A stretch of 64,000 bases of DNA from Mucilaginibacter mali (GCF_013283875.1 NZ_CP054139.1:3844001-3908000), one strand, 5' to 3'. Positions 1 to 9,689 are shown, counted from the first letter of the stretch. Made by a program: numbers and translations. The notes: generated by a model not told the origin, from the sequence alone.

Positions 1-4
1 CCAG

Positions 5-130
5 TGTGGCAATTTAACCACAAAGAACACGAAGAAAGGGAAACACAAAGATCGCAAAGCCTTTAATAGTTTATAAGAGCTCTGTGATCTTTGTGAAAAA
101 ACTTTGCGCTCTTTGTGGTTAATTTGCCAC
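5..130. repeat. Family A palindromic repeat, copy 1
   Basis: Imperfect inverted repeat. The left end reads GTGGCAATTTAACCACAAAG and the right end CTTTGTGGTTAATTTGCCAC. The interior carries purine-rich CACAAAG/CACGAAG words on the left and their complements on the right. Four more copies lie at 1950, 10956, 28218 and 32234. No ORF is inside. It sits between an off-window upstream gene and the lolA-like gene. Confidence 0.8.
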
Positions 131-185
131 CCACACTTTAAACCCTCCCAAACAAAACCCATCCAAATAACATTTATACAGCACA

Positions 186-860
186 ATGAAAAAAGCTACC
201 CTATATATCGCCCTTGTACTTTCAACCATTACCCACGCGTTTGCACAGCAGGATGCAAAGGCTAAAGCGATCCTGAGCCAGATGAGCGCCAGGTTTAAAA
301 CTTATAATACCGTAAAAACCGATTTTACTTTTACGTTGGATAATCCGCAGGCCGGTGGCAAGCAAACACAGGGCGGCACGCTGGTTACCAGCCCTAAAAG
401 CGGCAAATTTAAGGTAACCATGTTTGATGCGGATAATAAGACTGACATAGAGCAGGAGATCATCAGCGATGGTAAAACACAGTGGACCTACCTGAAAAAG
501 GACAAGGAGGTACAGGTAAACAACGCCGCCAAGGCGGACGAGGAGCTGAACCCATCGCGCTTGTTTACACTTTACGAACACGGCTACAAATACATTTACA
601 CCGGCGACCAAAAACTAAACGGCAAAACCTGCGCGGTGATAGATCTGAGTCCAGAAGATGCCAACAAAGCCTTTTTCAAGATCAGGCTGTTTGTTGATAA
701 TGTGAAGAAGCAATTGTACAGCGCCACCATGTTTGATAAGGGCGGCAGCAAGTATACTTATACGCTCAACACTATCACCCCCAATACTAAGGTGTCCGAC
801 GACACTTTTACCTTTGATAAAAAAGCGCATCCAGGGGTTGAGGTGGTGGATTTGAGGTAG
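186..860 (+). CDS. lolA: LolA-like outer-membrane lipoprotein carrier
   Basis: 224-aa exported protein. A signal peptide spans residues 1-20, cleaved after AFA. The mature part has the LolA layout: an N-terminal helix (QMSARFKTYNTVKTDFTF), then antiparallel strands with an ISDGKTQWTYLKKDKEVQV stretch and a C-terminal VSDDTFTFD segment. By family it carries lipoproteins across the periplasm from the LolCDE complex to the outer membrane. Bacteroidota genomes often place such a gene just after ftsK, which would lie upstream of this window. The family is diverse in this phylum, so a related periplasmic lipid-binding role is possible. Confidence 0.85.
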   Translation: MKKATLYIALVLSTITHAFAQQDAKAKAILSQMSARFKTYNTVKTDFTFTLDNPQAGGKQTQGGTLVTSPKSGKFKVTMFDADNKTDIEQEIISDGKTQWTYLKKDKEVQVNNAAKADEELNPSRLFTLYEHGYKYIYTGDQKLNGKTCAVIDLSPEDANKAFFKIRLFVDNVKKQLYSATMFDKGGSKYTYTLNTITPNTKVSDDTFTFDKKAHPGVEVVDLR

Positions 861-890
861 CATAAATTAGGTATAATGTTGTATTGGGGT

Positions 891-980
891 ATGCTGAACT
901 TGTTTCAGCACCCCATAGTGCAGGTCTGACATGCAAAGTTCAACTTTGCATGTGGGATGCCGAAACAAGTTCGGCATGAC
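891..980. repeat. Family B palindromic repeat, copy 1
   Basis: Outer arms read ATGCTGAACTTGTTTCAGCA on the left and GATGCCGAAACAAGTTCGGC on the right. A nested inner palindrome, CATGCAAAGTT/AACTTTGCATG, lies at 930-952. Related copies occur at 5719, 13914, 42487, 58597, 60359 and (partial) 62889. It lies just downstream of the lolA-like gene. Confidence 0.75.
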
Positions 981-1089
981 ATTTTCTACCGCCGCGGTAA
1001 GCGTTCACGCCTACCGTCATTTTTTAATGTGGGCATCTACGCTCACGAAGCAACACGCTTGAACCGGCAGTTTTGACGGAATGTTGTCA

Positions 1090-1126
1090 TACTTGTCTCA
1101 AATCTCATATCAAACAGCTCACATCT
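1090..1126. repeat. Family H repeat (TCTCAAATCTCATATC type)
   Basis: Pyrimidine-rich stretch made of variants of TCTCAAATCTCATATC and CTCACATCT. Similar words occur at 41062-41117 (inverted) and at 41791-41826, where they form the start of ispD. Here it precedes the cdaA promoter. Confidence 0.5.
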
Positions 1127-1137
1127 AAAAAAAAGCC

Positions 1138-1145
1138 TACCTTAG
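1138..1145 (+). promoter_or_regulatory. Candidate -7 promoter box for cdaA
   Basis: TACCTTAG differs at one position from the Bacteroidota -7 consensus TAnnTTTG. It ends 4 nt before the ATG at 1150, so transcription from it would give an mRNA with almost no leader. No clear -33 TTTG was found. Confidence 0.4.
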
Positions 1146-1149
1146 CTAT

Positions 1150-1941
1150 ATGCTTTTGTTTGATATCAATTTCCTGAAGCTTACGCCGTTTGATGTGCTT
1201 GATATTGTGCTGGTGGCTTTTATATTTTACCAGCTCTTTAACCTGATAAAGGGTACCATTGCCGCCAACATTGCTATTGGGATGGTTATTGTTTGCCTGC
1301 TTTACTTCGCGGTGCAAAAGCTACACATGCAAATGCTTACTTACATACTGGGCAACTTTATGAAGGTGGGCATCATTGCCCTGGTGGTGGTTTTTCAGCA
1401 GGAGATCAGGCGGTTTTTACTATTGGTGGGCAAAAACGCGTCCTTTCAGCGTAACCGGGCCTGGTGGCAATACCTGTTTGGCAAGCGCGAAGCCGAAAAG
1501 AATAACTACGCCCGCATTAAACCTATTATCGATGCCTGCAAAAGCATGAAGCAAACCCGTACGGGCGCGCTTATTGTATTTGTGAAATACTACGACGAGC
1601 AGTTCTACCAAAACAGCTGCGAACTGCTGGAATCGAAAATATCCAAACGTCTGCTGGAAAGCATCTTTCAAAAGCACAGTCCGCTGCATGATGGCGCGGT
1701 GGTGATATCGGGCAACCGCATTAAATCGGCCAGTTGTATTTTGCCGTTGACGGATAAGACCGACCTCCCCGCACAATTCGGCCTGCGGCACCGCGCCGGC
1801 ATTGGCGTAACCGAAGCTAACGACGCTACGGCCATTATCATCTCTGAAGAGACCGGCGAATTATCCTACGCCAAACAAGGCAAAGTGAAGATCAATATCA
1901 GCTTTGCGGAGTTAGAGAAGTTGCTGAATAAGGATTTTTAG
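1150..1941 (+). CDS. cdaA: Membrane diadenylate cyclase CdaA (c-di-AMP synthase)
   Basis: 263 aa, the usual length for CdaA/DacA. Three hydrophobic segments (about residues 15-33, 37-55 and 68-83) precede a cytoplasmic DisA_N/DAC domain. The catalytic motifs are present: DGA at 181-183 and RHR at 213-215. The enzyme joins two ATP molecules into cyclic di-AMP, a messenger for osmotic, potassium and envelope homeostasis. No c-di-AMP phosphodiesterase or CdaR-type partner is adjacent, unlike the Firmicutes cdaA-cdaR-glmM operon. It is flanked by repeats and appears monocistronic. Confidence 0.95.
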   Translation: MLLFDINFLKLTPFDVLDIVLVAFIFYQLFNLIKGTIAANIAIGMVIVCLLYFAVQKLHMQMLTYILGNFMKVGIIALVVVFQQEIRRFLLLVGKNASFQRNRAWWQYLFGKREAEKNNYARIKPIIDACKSMKQTRTGALIVFVKYYDEQFYQNSCELLESKISKRLLESIFQKHSPLHDGAVVISGNRIKSASCILPLTDKTDLPAQFGLRHRAGIGVTEANDATAIIISEETGELSYAKQGKVKINISFAELEKLLNKDF

Positions 1942-1949
1942 TTAAAATC

Positions 1950-2069
1950 TAACCACGGAGGGCACAGAGAAAGAAGCACGGAGGGCACGGAGCTTTTGTT
2001 TCTTTAGAAAACTTTAAAGTAATTTCATTCTCTGTGTCCTCCGTGAAACCTCTGTGTTCTTTGTGGTTG
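1950..2069. repeat. Family A palindromic repeat, copy 2
   Basis: Starts TAACCACGGAGGGCACAGAG and ends with CTCTGTGTTCTTTGTGGTTG. Internal words CACAGAG/CACGGAG are repeated on the left arm and their complements on the right. It fills the gap between the convergent cdaA and HAD phosphatase genes and could act as a transcript-end hairpin. Confidence 0.8.
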
Positions 2070-2077
2070 ACTCTCTT

Positions 2078-2692
2078 TTACAGCACACCACGCATTTTCA
2101 ATTCCGCTTCCAATTTATCGGCCCCTACAAAATGGATAGACGGTATACCCAACTTTACGGCGGCTACTATGTTGCGGTAATTATCATCAATGAACAAAAC
2201 GTCGCCGGGCTGTAGTTCATACCGGTTTAATAATATCTGGTAAAAATCGGGGAATGGCTTGCGGGTCTTTTCCAGGCCGGAGATCACCAGGCCATCAAAC
2301 CAGTTCAAAAAATCGTAATGACGTTGTGCGATACCCAGCGTTTCTTCCGACCAGTTGCTGAGGGCGTAGATCTTGTACTTGCCGCTTGCTTTTAGTTGTT
2401 TAAAAATTTCGACCGTACCCTCGATGGCGCCACCCAGCATTTCTTCCCAACGGGTATAATAGGCGCGGATGTTGGCTTCGTGGGTGGGGTGTTGCTTTAC
2501 CAGGATCTCGGTACCCTCATTAAGCGAGCGGCCCATGTCCTGTTCTTCGTTCCAGTCCATGGTGGCTATGTTGGCCAGGAAGTCTATCATTTCCTGTTCA
2601 TCGTCGAAGATCTTACGGTAAAGATGGTGTGGGTTCCAGTCGATAAGTACCGACCCTAAGTCGAATATAATGGCTTTGGTGGTTGCGGGCAT
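2078..2692 (-). CDS. HAD family phosphatase (subfamily IA, YihX-like)
   Basis: 204-aa cytosolic protein with the four haloacid-dehalogenase motifs. Motif I is FDLGSVLIDW (nucleophile Asp about residue 11, second position Gly as in the YihX-like DxGxV type). Motif II is the Ser of ALSNWS, motif III the Lys in EKTRKPFPD, and motif IV is FIDDN. By family it is a small-molecule phosphatase; E. coli YihX acts on alpha-glucose-1-phosphate, but the substrate here cannot be read from sequence. It is transcribed convergently with cdaA and divergently from the permease gene at 2896. Confidence 0.85.
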   Translation of the reverse strand: MPATTKAIIFDLGSVLIDWNPHHLYRKIFDDEQEMIDFLANIATMDWNEEQDMGRSLNEGTEILVKQHPTHEANIRAYYTRWEEMLGGAIEGTVEIFKQLKASGKYKIYALSNWSEETLGIAQRHYDFLNWFDGLVISGLEKTRKPFPDFYQILLNRYELQPGDVLFIDDNYRNIVAAVKLGIPSIHFVGADKLEAELKMRGVL

Positions 2693-2895
2693 TTATTTAT
2701 ACTATTTATGGGCTAAATATACGGCTTTGACGTGGCCTGAGTGTGGTTAACCATCCTGCATCCTAAAAACGCACACCAGGTGTATCAAAACCGAACAAAA
2801 AAATCCGTATTTATATTATAATATATTTATAATCAATAAATTAAATCAAAGGCACCTAATTTGCCACATCTTGGCAATAACATAGCCGCATCTGT

Positions 2896-5268
2896 ATGAT
2901 CTTAAATTATTTCAAAATAGCCTGGCGAAATCTTGTAAGGAATAAGACCAATACCATTATCAACCTAACCGGCCTGGCCATTGGCTTGGCCTGTAGCCTG
3001 CTAATGTTGCTTTGGGTGCAAAGCGAGCTGAATGTAGATGCAGGGCACGCCAACGGCGCCTATTTATACAAGGTTTACGAACGCGAATACCTCGACGGTA
3101 AAGTTGAAGGCGATTACGACACGCCCGGATTAATGGCCGACCTGCTGAAAAAGGATATCCCCGAGGTACAATACGCCGCAGGCCTGGAAGAAGGGAATGA
3201 CAGCTTCACTTTCCGGTCGGCTAATAAAGTGTTAAAGATGGAGGGTACCTATGCCGGTGCCGATTTTTTTCGGATGTTTAGCTACCCTTTGTTGCAGGGT
3301 ACTGCCCAAACCGCGCTGAATACACCCGCCGGTATTGCCATATCTAAAAAAATGGCCGGTATATTTTTCGGCACACCCGCGGCGGCCATGGGTAAAACGC
3401 TGCGCTTTGAGAACCGTAAGGACCTGGTGGTAACGGCCGTGTTTGATAACCTGCCTGCCAACGCCTCGCGTACGTTTGATTATCTCATCAACTGGCAGCA
3501 ATTTGTGGCCGATTACCCGGGCGTGAAAAACTTTGGTAACAGCGGCGAACTAACCTTTGTACAATTGCGCCCCGATGCCGACCTGGCCCGGGTAAATAAA
3601 AAACTAAAAAATGTGCTCGAACCTTATGCTCCGCATAAAGGCGATTTCCGCGTTGAGCACTACTTACAACGTTTTGACGAGGCTTATCTGCACGCGCATT
3701 TTACCAACGGACAGGTAGACGGCGGCCGCATAGCCTATGTGCATCTGTTTAGCATCGTAGCAATTTTTGTGCTGCTGATAGCCTGCGTAAACTTCATGAA
3801 CCTAACCACCGCGCAATCGGTAAAGCGGGCACGCGAAATTGGTGTGCGTAAGGTAATGGGCGCGGTACGTGGCGTACTGATCCGGCAGTTTATTGGCGAA
3901 TCGCTTATGCTTACCACCCTGGCTGTTATTGCCGCCCTGCTATTAATGGTGATGGTATTGCCGGTATTTAACCAGGTAACTCAAAAGCAAATCGTGCTGC
4001 CCTTTAGCGACTGGATATTTTGGAGCAAGCTGATCGTATTAACTTTAGTTACAGGCTTAATAGCGGGAAGTTACCCGGCGTTGTTCCTGTCGTCATTTAA
4101 CCCGGTTAAGGTATTAAAGGGTGTGCTCAAAATCGGCCAAAGCGCTATTTGGTTTCGCAAGGGGCTGGTGGTTTTCCAGTTTGTGCTGTCATCGGTCTTG
4201 ATCATCGCCACCATCGTGGTATCAAAACAGGTAAATTATATTCAAACCACCAATATTGGTTACGATAAGGAGAACCTGGTATACGTACCCATTGAGGGCG
4301 ATCTTGGTAAAAATTACGAGGCTTTTAAAAACGCTGCTTTAAACATGCCCGGTATTGCATCGGTAAGTAAAATGGGCACTTCGCCATCGTTTATTGATGA
4401 TGGCACCACAAATATCGACTGGGAAGATAAAAACCCCAATGCCACTGTTTCGTTTGCATTTGCCGCTGTGGGTTACGATTTTATCCGCACCATGAAGGGC
4501 AGTTTGATAGCGGGACGCGATTTTTCGACCAGTTACCCAAGCGATTCGGTAAACTATATTATTAACGAAACTGCTTTGGCTAAAATCGGATATACCGATC
4601 CTATCGGCCGCACTTTTACGCAATGGGGAGTTAAAGGCAAAATTATTGGTGTGGTAAAAGACTTCCACTTCGAATCGCTGCACACGCGGATCAGGCCGAT
4701 GGTTATCCGATTAATGGAGACCCGCCGGGGCGATGGTTATATTTTAGCGCGGATAAAACCAGGGCAAACGCCGGCGGCGCTGGCCGGTATAAAAAGCCTG
4801 TGCGCCAAACTTAACCCTGCCTTCCCGTTTTCCTATACTTTTTCAGACCAGGCTTACTTAAAGCTTTACCAAAGTGAGGCCGTGGTGGGCACGCTCTCTA
4901 ACGGGTTTGCCATATTGGCGGTATTTATTTCGTGCCTTGGCCTGCTGGGCCTGGCCATGTTTACCGCCCAGCAAAGGGTAAAGGAGTTGGGCATCCGCAA
5001 GGTTTTAGGCGCCAGCGTGGCCTCGCTGTTTAAATTAATGTCGGGCGAGTTTTTGGCATTGGTGGCAGTCGCCCTGCTGGTGGCTACGCCTTTGGCCTGG
5101 TATTGCGTGCATGTATGGCTGCAGGGCTTCGCCTACCAAACACCGGTACCGTGGTGGATATTCGGGTTAGCGGCCATACTAATGCTGGGCATCGCCCTGT
5201 TAACAGTCAGCTTGCAGGCTATTAAGGCAGCACTGGTTAACCCCGTGAAGAGCTTACGAAGCGAATAG
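2896..5268 (+). CDS. FtsX/MacB-type ABC transporter permease
   Basis: 790 aa. It begins with the Bacteroidota motif FKIAWRNLVRNKTNT and a first membrane segment, followed by a MacB-type periplasmic domain. FtsX membrane segments fall around residues 285-305, 335-355, 375-395 and 425-445. A second periplasmic domain and three C-terminal segments with the duplicated motif VKELGIRKVLGAS follow (the first copy is AREIGVRKVMGAV). Proteins with two FtsX domains usually pair with a MacB/LolD-like ATPase for lipoprotein or peptide export or envelope signalling. No ATPase is adjacent, so a partner would be encoded elsewhere. Confidence 0.88.
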   Translation: MILNYFKIAWRNLVRNKTNTIINLTGLAIGLACSLLMLLWVQSELNVDAGHANGAYLYKVYEREYLDGKVEGDYDTPGLMADLLKKDIPEVQYAAGLEEGNDSFTFRSANKVLKMEGTYAGADFFRMFSYPLLQGTAQTALNTPAGIAISKKMAGIFFGTPAAAMGKTLRFENRKDLVVTAVFDNLPANASRTFDYLINWQQFVADYPGVKNFGNSGELTFVQLRPDADLARVNKKLKNVLEPYAPHKGDFRVEHYLQRFDEAYLHAHFTNGQVDGGRIAYVHLFSIVAIFVLLIACVNFMNLTTAQSVKRAREIGVRKVMGAVRGVLIRQFIGESLMLTTLAVIAALLLMVMVLPVFNQVTQKQIVLPFSDWIFWSKLIVLTLVTGLIAGSYPALFLSSFNPVKVLKGVLKIGQSAIWFRKGLVVFQFVLSSVLIIATIVVSKQVNYIQTTNIGYDKENLVYVPIEGDLGKNYEAFKNAALNMPGIASVSKMGTSPSFIDDGTTNIDWEDKNPNATVSFAFAAVGYDFIRTMKGSLIAGRDFSTSYPSDSVNYIINETALAKIGYTDPIGRTFTQWGVKGKIIGVVKDFHFESLHTRIRPMVIRLMETRRGDGYILARIKPGQTPAALAGIKSLCAKLNPAFPFSYTFSDQAYLKLYQSEAVVGTLSNGFAILAVFISCLGLLGLAMFTAQQRVKELGIRKVLGASVASLFKLMSGEFLALVAVALLVATPLAWYCVHVWLQGFAYQTPVPWWIFGLAAILMLGIALLTVSLQAIKAALVNPVKSLRSE

Positions 5269-5349
5269 AAATATTTTGCAGACAAGGGGTAACAAATTAA
5301 GCCAGGACTTTATATAGTGGTATAAACAGCAATATTAAATTAAAACCAC

Positions 5350-5709
5350 ATGAAAAAGATCATCACCCTGGCAATTGTATTAGCAGCAACAACCTTACTG
5401 GCCCACGCGCAATCGAATACACAAAAAGAAGTTAAAGGCACAACCTCGCCGGTTCCTGCTGAGTCTGTAACAAATAATCCGCTATACAAACCGGATAACA
5501 ATTCGGGTGTGAACCCGCTTGCAAAAACAAGCGGATCGCCTATTGGCGGCATTGTAGTTAAGGGCGGGCGTAATGGTTTGCAAGCCGTCGATAGTCCTGA
5601 TTCCACTGTAAAAACGGCTACAACCGGCGCGCAAAAAAGCGCGGGCAATCCAATAGGCGGCATTATTGTAAAAAGCGAGAAGAGTATTAATGAAAAGGGG
5701 ATAAAATAA
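5350..5709 (+). CDS. Small secreted protein with a duplicated PIGGI motif
   Basis: 119 aa with a clear signal peptide (MKKIITLAIVLAATTLLAHA, cleaved before Gln21). The mature part is polar and likely disordered. It contains the motif twice: GSPIGGIVVKGG and GNPIGGIIVKSE, each followed by a basic/polar stretch. I do not recognise the family. The signal peptide, normal codon use and a start 82 bp after the permease stop support a real gene. It may be co-transcribed with the permease. Function unknown. Confidence 0.7.
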   Translation: MKKIITLAIVLAATTLLAHAQSNTQKEVKGTTSPVPAESVTNNPLYKPDNNSGVNPLAKTSGSPIGGIVVKGGRNGLQAVDSPDSTVKTATTGAQKSAGNPIGGIIVKSEKSINEKGIK

Positions 5710-5718
5710 AAGCAGTAC

Positions 5719-5812
5719 GTCATGCCGAACTTGTTTCGGCATCCCATTTGCATTGCTTATGCTTTCCGTGCCGGACCTATGTGATGGGATACTGAAACAA
5801 GTTCAGCATGAC
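5719..5812. repeat. Family B palindromic repeat, copy 2
   Basis: Left end GTCATGCCGAACTTGTTTCG and right end CGAAACAAGTTC in the variant form CTGAAACAAGTTCAGCATGA. It lies between the convergent small secreted protein and response-regulator genes. Confidence 0.75.
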
Positions 5813-5882
5813 AATTTGTTTATTATTAAATAATTATAGCTGTGCCGCTATTTATAAACCCGGCAAAAACTTCCATAACCCC

Positions 5883-6527
5883 TCATACCCACTTATTACT
5901 CACCGCTATCTGCACAGCCTGCGCTTTAGATGTAATATGCAGCTTGCTGTAAATTTTAGTGATATGGTTTCGCACCGTAAACGGGCTAAGGAAGATCTTA
6001 TCGGCTATCTGCTTATAGTTTAGCCCTGATACAATATACTTCAGTATCTCAATCTCCCTATCAGACAGGTTAGTATCATTTGCCGGTTGGGCTTTACTTT
6101 CTGATAAAAGCTTGAGCGTTTTGCGGGCTATACTTGGCGACATGGGTGCTCCCTGTTTATCAACCACCTCGGCAATAGCGCCCAGTATCACATCAACAGT
6201 TTCGTCCTTCAACAAATAGCCGTGGGCGCCAGCCTTTATGGCCTCAAACAGTTTATCGTTATCGGTAGATACCGTGAACATGATGTATTGCACCTGCGGA
6301 TAAAGTGCCGTGCTTAATCTTACCGCTTCAATACCATCCATACCGGGCATTTCTATATCCATTAATATAGCCTGTGGATACTGTTCACACGGCAGTTCCT
6401 TCATTTTTTGCAGGTATTCGGCACCATTTGCGGCAATGAACACCACCGTTATGTGGCCGACCAGTTCCTGTAACAGCTGTTTAATTACCAGTCGGTTATC
6501 ATCAACTATAGCTATCTTGTAAGGCAT
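5883..6527 (-). CDS. LuxR/NarL-family response regulator
   Basis: 214 aa. The receiver domain spans residues 1-120, with acidic residues D9/D10, phospho-acceptor D57 (in LMDIEMPGMDG) and K107. A LuxR helix-turn-helix follows at about 153-210 (LSDREIEILKYIVSGL, then FTVRNHITKIYSKL). It should be phosphorylated by the sensor encoded 50 bp upstream on the same strand. Kinase then regulator is the expected operon order. Target genes are not evident; the neighbouring fasciclin gene and the small ORF at 9777 are candidates by position only. Confidence 0.92.
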   Translation of the reverse strand: MPYKIAIVDDNRLVIKQLLQELVGHITVVFIAANGAEYLQKMKELPCEQYPQAILMDIEMPGMDGIEAVRLSTALYPQVQYIMFTVSTDNDKLFEAIKAGAHGYLLKDETVDVILGAIAEVVDKQGAPMSPSIARKTLKLLSESKAQPANDTNLSDREIEILKYIVSGLNYKQIADKIFLSPFTVRNHITKIYSKLHITSKAQAVQIAVSNKWV

Positions 6528-6577
6528 TATATAAATATAGGTTTTTACAGGTATTGTAAAGAATAGTACATATATAC

Positions 6578-9500
6578 CTATTTTTTTGTTATGATGATCA
6601 TAGTCCCTTTGCCGGGTACACTACTCATCTCCAGGCTGCAACCAATTTCCGAGGCGCGATGTTCCATGTTTTGCAGGCCGTAATGCTGGTCGGCATCAAT
6701 CTGTGCCGGGTCGAAACCGATGCCGTCATCGGAAATACTTATCTGGTATTTATCATCGTTACCGGTCACATTAATTTTTATCAATGATGCCTGCGCGTAT
6801 TTAATACTATTGGTTACGGCCTCCTGGCAAATGCGGAACAAGTTCAGCGCCCCGGTTGAACTAAGTTGTACCTGCGCGTTATCCTCTTTTTCGGTAAATT
6901 CCATATCCATACCGGGGAAATACTTCAGTTTCTTCTGGATAAACATTTTCAGGTTATCAGCAAATTCCTCCAGCGTTACTTCGTGCTTGTTCAGGGCCCA
7001 AATGGTTTCGCGCAGCACATCAATTACTTCCTTCGATCCCTGGTGTACATAGTCCAGCTTCCTGTTCTTTTCCTCGTCGGTAATAGGCGCACGGGCTTGG
7101 GTGATCTCGCGAATACTTTTATTGATCAAACTCAACTGCGTACCTATATTATCGTGCAGGTCGCGCGAGATGCGTTCGCGTTCCAATTGTATCTTTTGCT
7201 GTAGTTCGTAGGCGCGCAGTTTTTTACGGTAAGTGTTTCGCTGGATAAGGCTTGCCGCCAATGCGATCAGCGAGACCCCTGCTAAAGCTTCCAGCAATAC
7301 GAACCAGCCGCGCCGCCAAACCGGGGGGATAATGGTGATATCCAACACTGCCGGCGCGCCCCATACCCCATCGTTATTGGCAGCCTTTACCTTAAAATAA
7401 TAATGCCCGGGCTGTAAACCGGCGTAACGGGTAAAGCGATTGTTGCCACTGTATATCCAGGCCCGGTCCATATTTTCCATAATATAGGCATACTGGTTAC
7501 GTTGTGGATCGGTATATTCGGGCAGGCTAAATTCAAAACTCAGGCTATTTGCAGTATATGGCAAGGTAAGTTTGCGGATATAGGGCGAAGCCGTATCTGT
7601 TTGATATGGTTTATCAAAAAGCAGCACACGGGTGATATTAGGTTGTGGATTATGCGGATTATTTAAAACCTGCCGCGGGTAAAAAGCACTAATTCCGTTC
7701 ACCCCGCCAAAAAGCAGTTCGCCATCGGGGGCTTTAAAATAAGCGCCTGCATTAAACTCGTCTGATTGTAGGCCGTCGGATACATTAAGGTGGCGGAATA
7801 GTTTTTTTTGATGATCGTACCGGCTGATACCCTTGTTATGACTGAACCATATATTGCCATCATTATCCTTCAACATACCATACAGGTGCTCGTTACGCAA
7901 GCCATTCTGCTCGGTATAATAACTCAGCACCTGCTGTTTCCTATCCATTACATAAATACCAAAATTGGTACCAAGCCACATGTTTCCGCTATTATCCTGT
8001 GTAATGGTTTTTACCTCAGTTTTGCGCGGCAGGTTTACTTTGTTCCACACATCACCTACGCGCCTGTAAACACCCTTATAGGTACCTATCCACAAATTGC
8101 CCTCATTATCGTTAAACCAGGATGACATACTTTCTCCCTCAAAACGATGGTTTAGCCTGGCGGTAAAGTTGCTGCTTTCTTCCTTTAATTCGATCAGGCT
8201 GCCACCTACATTGGTCATCAGCTTCCCCTGCGCATCGCGAAAAATGAGGTAGCGGAAGTTTCCTTTGCCAAAATTATCCGCGTAAACCTGCTGTACAGCC
8301 TCATCAAGCAATTTAAAGCGGCGGGTAGTTTTATCAAACAGGTAGGGCTGTACATGCCCGTTTGATCGCGAACTGCCGGAAAGCATCAGCAGGCGGTTTT
8401 TATCTATGGGGTAGATAGCGCCAACAGCGTTGATAACAGAGGGCAACTGATCGTGCACATTGATATTTTGTGCAAGGCCTGTTTTTTTATCGAAAACGTT
8501 TAGCCCAACGCCCGAATTGCCGGCGTACACCTTATCACTATCAGCATAAACACAATTGATGTTATTGGTAAGCGCACCCGAACGGTATACCCGAAGCTTT
8601 TTATAAGGGTAAACCATCATAACAGTTCCGTTGCTGTTGGTACCTATCCAGGTATTGCCTGATCTGTCGATATAAAAACACCAGGCCGATAGTTCGTGCT
8701 GCCGTTCGTTGCCGGTATCGCCAATATACTGTATAACCCGGCCTGTATTGATATTGAAATAATAGACGCCTTTACGGAGGGATCCCAATAAAGCTACCGA
8801 ATCTGACAAACGCAGGCTACAGGCCAGATTGGGTTCAACACCGTTATTGGTAAGGTTAACATTGCGGATATCCAGGGTTGTTTTATCAATGATCACCACG
8901 CCTTTACTGGTTACGCCCAAAGCCTGCCGCGTGTTAATATTTACCAGCGAATTGACGCGTATATCCAACTCCCGGGTTTGCGCCGAGGCCATATCATATA
9001 TCACAAAATGTGTGTTGGTAGCTATCCATAGCTTATTAGCGGCAACAAAACCGCTGTACCAGGAGTGCGGCTCATCGATATGGTTTAACTGCGAAATGTT
9101 GAGTTTGCTTACCCGGTGATCCCGCTTGTTTATTTTCACCACGCCATACTCGCATATTCCGGCGTAAATAAAACTGTCGTCTTCGCCTAAAAAGTTATTC
9201 TCGGCGGTGATGACGTTATGTGGTTCTATCTTTATCAGGCTGATGAAGTTATCCGTTTCGGGATGATAAAGGCTAAGGCCGTTATAAGTGATTACCCAAA
9301 ACTGTTTAAGCTTATCCAGGTGTAAGCGGATGCTTTTATCGCCGATGATACTGTGCGGGTCCTTTGCGTTTCGCCGATAGGTTTTAAAACTGAAACCATC
9401 GTAACGGGATAGCCCATCCTCGGTACCGAACCACATAAAGCCATCACGGTCCTGCGCTATACTTTCAACCGTACTTTGGGGCAGCCCGTCGTTTACTGTA

Positions 9501-9589
9501 TACACCGTAAACCTGCCGGGTTGTTGCCCAAAAGCCGAATATAAAACGCATCCGCAGAGCAATAATGCGGACAGGCAGAACCGAAACAT
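6578..9589 (-). CDS. Two-component sensor: reporter propeller, Y_Y_Y domain, HisKA_3 kinase
   Basis: 1003 aa. A signal peptide (cleaved about residue 21) leads into a long periplasmic region built of two-component-regulator propeller repeats (for example DGFMWFGTEDGLSRYDG, GNLWIGTYKGVYR, GNIWFSHNKGISRYD). A Y_Y_Y domain, one transmembrane segment around 745-765 and a cytoplasmic HisKA_3 domain follow. The phospho-acceptor His is in ERISRDLHDNIG, near residue 800. An HATPase_c with DDGIGFD ends the protein. This resembles the sensor half of Bacteroidota hybrid sensors, but with a separate LuxR regulator. In other species such propellers sense carbohydrates or cell-wall fragments; the ligand here is unknown. 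Confidence 0.93.
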   Translation of the reverse strand: MFRFCLSALLLCGCVLYSAFGQQPGRFTVYTVNDGLPQSTVESIAQDRDGFMWFGTEDGLSRYDGFSFKTYRRNAKDPHSIIGDKSIRLHLDKLKQFWVITYNGLSLYHPETDNFISLIKIEPHNVITAENNFLGEDDSFIYAGICEYGVVKINKRDHRVSKLNISQLNHIDEPHSWYSGFVAANKLWIATNTHFVIYDMASAQTRELDIRVNSLVNINTRQALGVTSKGVVIIDKTTLDIRNVNLTNNGVEPNLACSLRLSDSVALLGSLRKGVYYFNINTGRVIQYIGDTGNERQHELSAWCFYIDRSGNTWIGTNSNGTVMMVYPYKKLRVYRSGALTNNINCVYADSDKVYAGNSGVGLNVFDKKTGLAQNINVHDQLPSVINAVGAIYPIDKNRLLMLSGSSRSNGHVQPYLFDKTTRRFKLLDEAVQQVYADNFGKGNFRYLIFRDAQGKLMTNVGGSLIELKEESSNFTARLNHRFEGESMSSWFNDNEGNLWIGTYKGVYRRVGDVWNKVNLPRKTEVKTITQDNSGNMWLGTNFGIYVMDRKQQVLSYYTEQNGLRNEHLYGMLKDNDGNIWFSHNKGISRYDHQKKLFRHLNVSDGLQSDEFNAGAYFKAPDGELLFGGVNGISAFYPRQVLNNPHNPQPNITRVLLFDKPYQTDTASPYIRKLTLPYTANSLSFEFSLPEYTDPQRNQYAYIMENMDRAWIYSGNNRFTRYAGLQPGHYYFKVKAANNDGVWGAPAVLDITIIPPVWRRGWFVLLEALAGVSLIALAASLIQRNTYRKKLRAYELQQKIQLERERISRDLHDNIGTQLSLINKSIREITQARAPITDEEKNRKLDYVHQGSKEVIDVLRETIWALNKHEVTLEEFADNLKMFIQKKLKYFPGMDMEFTEKEDNAQVQLSSTGALNLFRICQEAVTNSIKYAQASLIKINVTGNDDKYQISISDDGIGFDPAQIDADQHYGLQNMEHRASEIGCSLEMSSVPGKGTMIIITKK

Positions 9590-9689
9590 ATTAAACGAAA
9601 ATTAGGTACAGATGCTCTATTGCAAGCGTAATTTGGTAAAAGTAGTTTTATTTCAGATTAGTTGCATAGTGTGTTGCCTTTAAAAATTA

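Noticed and set aside
2896..5268. Frameshifted or fused permease
   Set aside because: The 790-aa length with two FtsX domains is normal for this Bacteroidota family.
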